63,409 nucleotides of DNA, from NCBI RefSeq assembly GCF_902499075.1, contig NZ_CABVPP010000042.1:1-63409 (forward strand), given 5' to 3'. Positions 58,388-63,409 of this stretch are shown here, piece by piece. Source of the DNA: Burkholderia pseudomultivorans. Lineage in GTDB: Bacteria > Pseudomonadota > Gammaproteobacteria > Burkholderiales > Burkholderiaceae. Numbering within the stretch: position 1 is the first letter of the stretch; every line of letters begins with the position of its first letter. The notes beneath the pieces are model-generated. The model worked only from the letters and a program-made list of their open reading frames with translations. It was not told where the DNA came from and did no database searches. The position numbers and the translations under genes are program-made.

Positions 58388-59391
58388 TGTCAGTCACGGC
58401 AAAGAAAACTCAGACCGTTGCCAAGGCGACAGGGCGCGCAAAAGGAGGGATGGCGCGTGCCGCATCGCTGAGCAGTGACGAACGCAGCTTGATCGCGAAA
58501 AGGGCCGCGGTTGCACGATGGGGCGAGAAGCCGCCGCAAGCGACGCACAAAGGCAACTTCAAGGACGAGTTCGAGATCGACGTCGAATGCTATGTCCTGA
58601 ATGATGCGCAAAAGACGGCGGTTATCAGCCAGACAGGAATGGCTATGGCACTCGGCTTGTCGTCGCGCGGTAACGCGTTTCCACGCTTCGCAGACGGCAA
58701 GGTAATGGCCGGATACCTCGGCGCGGAGCTCTTGGAAAAAATCGAAAATCCCCTTAAATTTCAATGGGGTTCCGGCGGCGCGGAGATTCCGCCCTCACTC
58801 GTCAATGGTTACGACGTTACGCTATTGATTGACGTCTGCAAGGCCATTTTGAAGGCCGACGAAGATGGCGCGCTTGCGAAGAATCAGTCGCATTTGGCTG
58901 TCAATGCACGCGTCATTCTTAACGCATCCGCCAAGGCGGGCATCAAGGGGTTGGTGTATGCCCTTGCAGGCTACGATGCGAAGCGGGAAGAGGTCATTTC
59001 AGCGTTTAAGCAGTTCGTCCAGGACGAGGCAAAGGAATACGAGAAAGAGTTCCCGCCCCAGCTTTACAGTGAGTGGTATCGACTGTACAAACTGCCGAAA
59101 TTCGGCCGCGGCCGGCCATGGGAATTCAAAACGTTGACCATGGACCACGTCTACTTTCCATTGGCGAGAAGCAACGGGAAGCTGCGCGATATGCTCGTTG
59201 CCAGCAAAGTGAAGAGCGGTGACAGAACGAAGAAGCTGCATCAGTTTCTTTCCGAGGTGGGAACCCGAGCATTGCGGACGCACTTGGGGCAGTTGCTTGG
59301 CATTGCACGGATCTCGAAGAATAGGAGCGAGTACGAGCGACACGTGAGCACGCTGTTCGGCGATCAAGTCGAATTGGATTTGGAAGATTGA
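58387..59391 (+). CDS. P63C-domain phage protein
   Basis: A 334-residue protein with the P63C domain typical of some prophages, around residues 170-270 (PPSLVNGYDVTLLIDVCKAILKA, quoted to 20; then HLAVNARVILNASAKAGIKGLVYALAGYDA in parts). A Lys/Arg-rich N-terminus (TAKKTQTVAKATGRAKGGMA) may bind nucleic acid. Function unknown. The start at 58387 follows GGAG by seven bases and sits on a box; a longer frame from 58261 would include the promoter. Autoregulation via the boxes is inference. Confidence 0.8.
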   Translation: MSVTAKKTQTVAKATGRAKGGMARAASLSSDERSLIAKRAAVARWGEKPPQATHKGNFKDEFEIDVECYVLNDAQKTAVISQTGMAMALGLSSRGNAFPRFADGKVMAGYLGAELLEKIENPLKFQWGSGGAEIPPSLVNGYDVTLLIDVCKAILKADEDGALAKNQSHLAVNARVILNASAKAGIKGLVYALAGYDAKREEVISAFKQFVQDEAKEYEKEFPPQLYSEWYRLYKLPKFGRGRPWEFKTLTMDHVYFPLARSNGKLRDMLVASKVKSGDRTKKLHQFLSEVGTRALRTHLGQLLGIARISKNRSEYERHVSTLFGDQVELDLED

Positions 59392-59478
59392 TGATGACGC
59401 AGAGGGCGGCACCGTTCGATGATCGCCCATTTTTCTGTGGGATCTTGTTGCTCGATTCCAGCAACCTTCGCTAAACTA

Positions 59479-59494
59479 CTGTACGCATATACAG
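59479..59494. promoter_or_regulatory. Perfect LexA/SOS box
   Basis: CTGTACGCATATACAG fits CTGT-N8-ACAG exactly. It lies 27 bases upstream of the ATG of the gene at 59521, in the position of an SOS-repressed promoter. Confidence 0.75.
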
Positions 59495-59520
59495 TGATTT
59501 GGCTGAGGGTTAGCGAAACG

Positions 59521-59832
59521 ATGGTGAAACCAGACATTACGGCGAGCCGACTTAGATGTAGGCCTGGAGACCTAGCAATCGTGACTAGGTGTGGAGTGGC
59601 AGACCGGATAGGTTTGTTGGTCCGCGTATTGGAGCGTTGCAGCGGGGGCACACATGATTGGCTTACCGAACTGCAGGGACCGGGAGTTGTCGCACGGGGA
59701 ATGACGACGGGCGTGGTTGAGCGTCGACGTCACGCGCTGATGTACGACTGGAACCTAACCCCGATCAATGGGATGGGGCTTCCACATCAAACGGATCATC
59801 TCGACCGGAAGTCCCTTTCCCAAAAAGCCTGA
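59521..59832 (+). CDS. SOS-controlled small phage protein opposing the repressor gene
   Basis: A 103-residue basic protein (LRCRPGDLAIVTRCGVADRIG, quoted to 20: LRCRPGDLAIVTRCGVADRI; then DWLTELQGPGVVARG) with a small beta-barrel look. It starts after the LexA box. Its 3' end overlaps the repressor gene by 68 bases in the opposite orientation, so transcription from the SOS promoter runs against the repressor. An antirepressor or antisense role is possible but not shown. The start at 59521 is chosen over 59419, which would contain the box. Confidence 0.65.
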   Translation: MVKPDITASRLRCRPGDLAIVTRCGVADRIGLLVRVLERCSGGTHDWLTELQGPGVVARGMTTGVVERRRHALMYDWNLTPINGMGLPHQTDHLDRKSLSQKA

Positions 59833-60229
59833 GCGTCTCGCGAAGGACGTTGAACGCTTCTGGTGCCAACCCGTCAATGTCTGCCTTGGTGATGGCCTCG
59901 ATCAAGGCGCGGCTCTCTGAACGAAGTTCAGGGCATTCTTTTTTGCGGGCAGGTGCCGCATCTTTGAGCTTGCCGGCGTCTCCGATCAATGCGGCAAGTT
60001 CAAGTACTTCCTGGGCGACACGCGGGCTGATTTCCTCGAGCCCGCAATTGAACGCGCGCGCATATGCGACCGCAGCTTCGCGGCTGATGGGCCGCCTTGC
60101 CGTCAGGTGCTGGTAAATCATGTTGTCGCCTCCAGGGATCGAGTGTCGAGTCGCGAACTCCTTCCGATTGACCCCCTGAAACCTCTTCCCTAGGCGTTCT
60201 GCCTCTTCGGCAGTGGTCCAAATCTTCAT
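59765..60229 (-). CDS. Phage repressor-like HTH protein (CI-type)
   Basis: A 154-residue protein with an XRE-type HTH in the N-terminal 70 residues (FQGVNRKEFATRHSIPGGDNM, quoted to 20: QGVNRKEFATRHSIPGGDNM; then YQHLTARRPISREAAVAYARAF). It has no S24 peptidase domain, so self-cleavage on RecA activation is not expected. It is divergent from the Cro-like gene at 60300 with the operators between. The start codon is inside a TAGCNNNGCTA site and has no clear ribosome site. Confidence 0.8.
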   Translation of the reverse strand: MKIWTTAEEAERLGKRFQGVNRKEFATRHSIPGGDNMIYQHLTARRPISREAAVAYARAFNCGLEEISPRVAQEVLELAALIGDAGKLKDAAPARKKECPELRSESRALIEAITKADIDGLAPEAFNVLRETLRLFGKGTSGRDDPFDVEAPSH

Positions 60230-60242
60230 ATAGCAATGCTAT
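60230..60242. promoter_or_regulatory. Operator at the repressor start (O1)
   Basis: ATAGCAATGCTAT, a palindrome of the TAGCNNNGCTA class, next to the repressor ATG. Confidence 0.65.
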
Positions 60243-60264
60243 TTCTTTGTTGGTGAAGCGTGGC

Positions 60265-60293
60265 TTGATTTTTTGATGTAGCGCTGCTACATT
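60265..60293 (+). promoter_or_regulatory. Rightward promoter of the Cro-like gene
   Basis: TTGATT (60265-60270), a 17-base spacer and TACATT (60288-60293). Transcription would start at about 60300, the A of the ATG, so the mRNA is probably leaderless. Confidence 0.6.
60277..60291. promoter_or_regulatory. Operator overlapping the Cro -10 (O2)
   Basis: TGTAGCGCTGCTACA, a palindrome of the same class as those at 60230 and 58225. It covers part of the -10 of the Cro promoter. Confidence 0.65.
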
Positions 60294-60299
60294 TTCGCC

Positions 60300-60635
60300 A
60301 TGGACATTCCTACCTATCTCGACGAGCACAACATCTCACAGGCGACATTCGCTCGTCTTCTCGGGGTGTCGCAGGGACTTATCTGTCAGTGGGTCAAAAA
60401 GAGGAGGCCCATTTCTCCAGAGCGATGTGTGGCCATCGAGAAGGCAACGGCCGCTGCGCTTACACGACGAGATTTGCGACCAACCGATTGGCACCTGATC
60501 TGGCCGGAACTGGCGGAGCAGAACGACCTTACGAACGGTCACTTACCCTGCTGTTCCCATACCGACGCCCACGATCGGATTGAATCAAGATTGGAGTGCA
60601 TGTCACTCCAGACGCCGTCGGAGCCCCCTCGATGA
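60300..60635 (+). CDS. Cro/YdaS-type HTH regulator
   Basis: A 111-residue protein with an N-terminal YdaS/Cro-type HTH (LDEHNISQATFARLLGVSQG then LICQWVKKRRPISPERC), which is the usual divergent partner of a phage repressor. The C-terminal 40 residues after DLRPTDWHLIWPEL are disordered-looking. Its 3' end overlaps the opposing gene at 60539 by 97 bases. The first ATG is at the predicted transcript start. Confidence 0.8.
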   Translation: MDIPTYLDEHNISQATFARLLGVSQGLICQWVKKRRPISPERCVAIEKATAAALTRRDLRPTDWHLIWPELAEQNDLTNGHLPCCSHTDAHDRIESRLECMSLQTPSEPPR

Positions 60636-60847
60636 GACTGATGCTTCCGTGCACTGTAGAACATGCTCGCAAGAGTTGTGATTTTTCCCGCCTTTTCGCC
60701 GCAGTAGTTGCAGTGAGCTCTGAGGCGAGAGGCGTGCAGCTGAAGAGCGGCGATCGCGGTTGAATCGGGAGTCGCCAGGTCGTGCTCTCGCAGCACTTGT
60801 TCGATGTCGTCCGCAATCTTGCGGATCTCCACGGAGGTTTTATTCAT
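60539..60847 (-). CDS. Small phage protein, overlapping cro
   Basis: A 102-residue protein (MNKTSVEIRKIADDIEQVLR, HCNYCGEKAGKITTLAS) with a CxxC pair that may bind zinc. Family not recognised. Its start shares bases with that of the divergent gene at 60846 and its end is antisense to the Cro-like gene. No ribosome site is evident, so the gene is less certain than its neighbour. Confidence 0.5.
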   Translation of the reverse strand: MNKTSVEIRKIADDIEQVLREHDLATPDSTAIAALQLHASRLRAHCNYCGEKAGKITTLASMFYSARKHQSHRGGSDGVWSDMHSNLDSIRSWASVWEQQGK

Positions 60848-61175
60848 GGCTGGATTATTGAAAAGCGCAGTGACGATCTGCGTCGACGGCGTCGGTCTCG
60901 GAAATGTCGAGGTTGACGGCGTGGATATCAGTCGGTGCGTGCGCGGCCTCAGTTTGACCGCTACAGCGGGTCGCCAGCCGTCGGTACGGCTGGAGTTGGC
61001 AGCGCCCGACAACGTCTTTCGACTCGAAGGAGCCGAAATCCTGGTCGACAGCATTGCGGTTCCGGCTACCGTTGAAATTGCCCTGTGGAGGCATCTGTCG
61101 TCCAAGTACGGAAAGGAAGTGGAGGTGACGACGATGAGCTCGACTAGTCGCGGGTACATCGTCGCCGGAGATTAA
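60846..61175 (+). CDS. Phage hypothetical protein
   Basis: A 109-residue protein (AGLLKSAVTICVDGVGLGNV, quoted to 20; DISRCVRGLSLTATAGRQPS), beta-rich and probably a phage early protein. The ATG at 60846 has GGAGG eight bases upstream, which decides it over the frame start at 60804. It ends four bases inside the 61172 gene. Confidence 0.65.
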   Translation: MAGLLKSAVTICVDGVGLGNVEVDGVDISRCVRGLSLTATAGRQPSVRLELAAPDNVFRLEGAEILVDSIAVPATVEIALWRHLSSKYGKEVEVTTMSSTSRGYIVAGD

Positions 61176-61384
61176 ACGCGAGTGATTTCGATACCCGATC
61201 TGAGGACACGGAAGACGTTCTCAGAAATGCGATTTAGTGCTTCACCGGTTGATAAGCGAAATTCCTTCATTCCCAACATGCTGCTGGGGCCATCGAGGTC
61301 GCTGGTATCGATTTCGTCTTGCAAAACAACGACTTCGTAAACCTTTCCTGCATTGTCGGTCGCTTTGAAGCGCTCTGTGATCAT
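61172..61384 (-). CDS. Small phage protein
   Basis: A 70-residue acidic protein (ITERFKATDNAGKVYEVVVL, quoted to 20; FRLSTGEALNRISENVFRVL) found in a leftward orientation between two rightward early genes. Family not recognised. The element GGCCCTATCTGTAGA (minus strand, 61441-61427) lies upstream, shared with the methyltransferase gene. Confidence 0.6.
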   Translation of the reverse strand: MITERFKATDNAGKVYEVVVLQDEIDTSDLDGPSSMLGMKEFRLSTGEALNRISENVFRVLRSGIEITRV

Positions 61385-61545
61385 GAGGGTTCCCCGTATC
61401 GGAATGGTTGTGTGAGAACTGCTAATTCTACAGATAGGGCCGGAACTCTCGCCATAGTCCGATTTGCATCGAGATCCGATGCTTGAAGTTTAGAAAATTC
61501 GACCTTCAAGGTCATTCAATCAGTTTTGAACGGAGTTGAGTTGCT

Positions 61546-61845
61546 ATGAGCACGATTGAGATCATCCGGAAGCCGAGCATCGAGCGGGCATTTCGGGAAG
61601 CGCTGAGCGATCCGCGCAGCCGCGGGCCGGTTGCGGACGCGCTCGGCTGGGACGATTCGCAGGTAAGCCGATTCCTGTCGGGGAACCTCGGCGTTCCGAT
61701 CAACAAAATTGACGCGGGGCTGAATGTTCTCGAACTGCGCGTCGTCTCGCGTGAGTACCTGGACGGGTTGTCGACGATGAGCAAGGTGGGCGTGAACTGC
61801 CACTGCGCACGGGAAGGTTTCGGGGAGTGCGGCGGCCGCTGGTGA
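61546..61845 (+). CDS. CII-like phage transcriptional activator
   Basis: A 99-residue protein whose core (IERAFREALSDPRSRGPVAD, then ALGWDDSQVSRFLSGNLGVP and INKIDAGLNVLEL) is that of CII-type early activators. In lambda CII turns on integration and repressor genes. It lies downstream of cro, as expected. GGAG-like GGAGTTGAG stands upstream of the ATG. Confidence 0.75.
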   Translation: MSTIEIIRKPSIERAFREALSDPRSRGPVADALGWDDSQVSRFLSGNLGVPINKIDAGLNVLELRVVSREYLDGLSTMSKVGVNCHCAREGFGECGGRW

Positions 61846-61927
61846 TGTAAGCGACGGGCCTCGGCAAAAGCGTTTTCGACGGAGAGCGCTTCTGCCTAGG
61901 TTTAGAAGTCCTAATAACATGAAATTT

Positions 61928-62101
61928 ATGGAAGCCACGCAGACAAACCAATCGACCGAAACGCAGCAGCGGAAAACGGCCCTGTCCAGCGAAGTTCAGC
62001 GCATTGTGCGCGACCCCAACCAACACCCGACGTATCCGCGCAGGTGTTTGTCGTGCGGTGCGCTCGAATCCCTTGACGGCTCGGTGCCGTGCGGTCACTG
62101 A
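61928..62101 (+). CDS. Small cysteine-pair phage protein
   Basis: A 57-residue protein from 61928 (an ATG three codons earlier is possible) with two pairs of cysteines (RRCLSCGALES and SVPCGH), a possible zinc ribbon. Co-directional with the CII-like gene and one base before the next. Confidence 0.5.
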   Translation: MEATQTNQSTETQQRKTALSSEVQRIVRDPNQHPTYPRRCLSCGALESLDGSVPCGH

Positions 62102-62102
62102 A

Positions 62103-62399
62103 ATGGCTCGCTTCCATTGCCGCTGCCGACATTGCGAAACGCGCCGGGTGCTGAAGAAGCGTCCCGACGAGTACGTACGGCAGCCGCAATGCAACGTCTG
62201 CGGCCGGCGCGATTTTCGAATCGACGCGTGGATGCAGAAGCGCAATACCCGTCTGATGGCGTGCACATGCGCTGGCTACTGGTTCTGGCATCGGCGCGGC
62301 TCGCTGTACTGCTGGCACCGCGCGGACGGTTCGACCAGATCACCTGGCGATTCCGATTTCGCGGATCGCAATCCGCCGCCCGACGTCCTGGCGGCCTAA
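62103..62399 (+). CDS. Zinc-ribbon phage protein
   Basis: A 98-residue protein rich in Cys/His (FHCRCRHCETRRVLKKRP, QCNVCGRRDFRIDAW, MACTCAGYWFWHRRGSLYCW) and likely to bind zinc; the second module ends with a WHR segment. No family name is certain. It lies immediately after the small Cys gene and 20 bases before the ParB-like gene. Confidence 0.65.
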   Translation: MARFHCRCRHCETRRVLKKRPDEYVRQPQCNVCGRRDFRIDAWMQKRNTRLMACTCAGYWFWHRRGSLYCWHRADGSTRSPGDSDFADRNPPPDVLAA

Positions 62400-62419
62400 A
62401 TTCTCTCCAGGAGGTAAAC

Positions 62420-63235
62420 GTGGCAAAAAGTTCCGTTGAAGCATATGGCGCGCAGAGCAAGGTAACTGCGCTCGCGATGGACCCCAACGATCTTGAATTG
62501 GTCACGGATCCGGCACATCCGCTGTACGACCGGCGCGTGCATCAGGAGCCGAACCCCAAAACGGTATTGAACTACCGTGCTATCGGCGTTCGCGAACCAG
62601 TGCTGTTCTACAAGGATCCCGAAACCGGCATGAACCTCGTAGTTGATGGACGTGGGCGAGTAATCAACGCTCGCGAGCTGAACCGACAACTGGTTGCCGC
62701 CGGCGAGCCGCCGATCACGATTCCGGCCATTCCGCAGAAGTTCATCAATGACGGTGGCCGGACGTTCACTGCTGTGATGGTCAGCACCAACGAAATCCGG
62801 AGAGAGGACTCGCCGATCAACCGCGCGGAGAAGATGGCGCGCATGATCGACGTCGGCCATACGGAAGACACCGTCGCCGTTTTCTTCGGCGTCGAGGTCC
62901 AGACCGTTCGTCAGCAGTTGAAGCTGCTCGACTGCACGGCTGCCGTGCGTGATGCGCTCGAGGCGGACCAGATCACCGTGTCGAATGCGTTGAAGCTCGC
63001 GAAACTGACGCCGGAGAAGCAGCGCGAAAAGGTCCAGGCTGTCATGGCCGCGGCGGAGGGCAAGGAAGGTCATGAGAGGGCGCGCGCGCAGAAAGCAGCA
63101 CTGACGGGCGACGCTGCTCCGCGTATGCGCACACGAAAGCAGATCACCGCGGAGCTGGAGAGGGCCGCAGGCGCTCGCGCTGACGCGCTTCGATGGGTGC
63201 TCGGTATGGATGACACCGCGTCGTGTGCCGATTAA
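62420..63235 (+). CDS. ParB-like phage protein
   Basis: A 271-residue protein with a ParB/Srx-type N-terminal domain (VLFYKDPETGMNLVVDGRGRVI, quoted in part; INRAEKMARMIDVGHTEDTV) and a central HTH (VAVFFGVEVQTVRQQLKL). Such proteins in phages may be nucleases or partition factors; no ParA is visible. The start is a GTG with a near-perfect CAGGAGG six bases upstream. Confidence 0.8.
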   Translation: MAKSSVEAYGAQSKVTALAMDPNDLELVTDPAHPLYDRRVHQEPNPKTVLNYRAIGVREPVLFYKDPETGMNLVVDGRGRVINARELNRQLVAAGEPPITIPAIPQKFINDGGRTFTAVMVSTNEIRREDSPINRAEKMARMIDVGHTEDTVAVFFGVEVQTVRQQLKLLDCTAAVRDALEADQITVSNALKLAKLTPEKQREKVQAVMAAAEGKEGHERARAQKAALTGDAAPRMRTRKQITAELERAAGARADALRWVLGMDDTASCAD

Positions 63236-63244
63236 GGACCGGAC

Positions 63245-63346
63245 ATGGCACTCGCGCATGTCATTCCGATGCCGGAGCGGCCGCGAGCCGCCAAAGCTGA
63301 GGAGAGGTACACCCGCGTGTCCCACGGCATTCGGACCTATCCGTGA
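63245..63346 (+). CDS. Short phage frame, uncertain
   Basis: A 33-codon frame (ALAHVIPMPERPRAAKAEER then YTRVSHGIRTYP) ending in TGA, nine bases after the ParB-like stop. The composition is protein-like, but it may be a small gene or the 5' end of a frameshifted longer one. Cannot be settled from this window. Confidence 0.35.
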   Translation: MALAHVIPMPERPRAAKAEERYTRVSHGIRTYP

Positions 63347-63382
63347 TTTCGTGGGCGGGGCATATCATGAGGTGTAAAAGCC

Positions 63383-63409
63383 ATGGATATGCCAATGAAG
63401 AAGAAACGA
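63383..63409 (+). CDS. 5' end of the next gene, cut by the window
   Basis: Only nine codons (MDMPMKKKR) are visible; the frame stays open to the window end and GAGG lies ahead of the ATG. The product cannot be named. Confidence 0.3.

Larger units (their letters stand above)
45756..63409. mobile_element. Prophage (left part), inserted in rimO
   Basis: From 45756 to the window end the genes are phage-type: a repressor/Cro pair, a CII-like protein, a P63C-domain protein, two DNA methyltransferases, Gp37/Gp68 and DUF4031 proteins, and a ParB-like protein. Base composition is lower in GC than the core, clearly so at 45.8-47.7 kb. No integrase, terminase, capsid, tail or lysis gene is in the window; these and attR would lie to the right. 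Confidence 0.9.

Overview
The window is GC-rich chromosomal DNA from a Burkholderia, most likely of the B. cepacia complex. The evidence is the gene order (dnaX-ybaB-recR; surE-pcm-nlpD-rpoS; rodZ-ispG-hisS-yfgM-bamB-der-hfq-hflX-hflKC-hisZ-purA; phaC-phaA-phaB-phaR-rimO), a 79-residue Hfq and a 434-residue IspG. Species was not determined because no search could be run. No rRNA, tRNA, IS element or CRISPR array was seen.

Positions 1-45708 are ordinary core chromosome. It holds DNA replication and repair genes (dnaX tail, ybaB, recR, a DinG/YoaA-type helicase), stress and protein-repair genes (surE, pcm, nlpD, rpoS), RNA modification (rlmD, rlmN, rluD), isoprenoid and histidine functions (ispG, hisS, hisZ), outer-membrane assembly (bamB, bamD, yfgM), RNA and protein quality control (hfq, hflX, hflK, hflC, tex), potassium uptake (kup) and a complete polyhydroxybutyrate locus (phaC, phaA, phaB, phaR). 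Several strong rho-independent hairpins separate the transcription units.

At 45709 the rimO reading frame starts, but after 16 codons it runs into foreign DNA and stops at 45765. From about 45756 to the window end the DNA is a prophage or phage-derived island. The left end carries accessory cargo: an MqsR-like toxin, an MqsA-like antitoxin with a long C-terminal extension, and a SecB-like chaperone (a probable toxin-antitoxin-chaperone operon with an operator-like palindrome and its own terminator). Next comes a PD-(D/E)XK nuclease-like protein flanked by two related copies of a small gene.

Positions 49871-57640 hold mostly leftward phage genes: an ASCH-like protein, a Gp37/Gp68-type protein, a DUF4031 protein, an MmcB-like nuclease, a repeat-containing C5 cytosine methyltransferase, a Dam-type adenine methyltransferase and small membrane proteins. 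Positions 58225-60300 form the control region: a leftward promoter and a divergent repressor/Cro pair share the operator TAGCNNNGCTA. A P63C-domain gene has its own promoter with four TGCAAGCA/TGCTTGCA boxes, and a small gene opposing the repressor has a perfect LexA-type SOS box. Rightward early genes follow (Cro-like, CII-like, zinc-ribbon proteins, ParB-like). Replication, structural, lysis and integrase genes, and the second attachment site, are presumably beyond the window.
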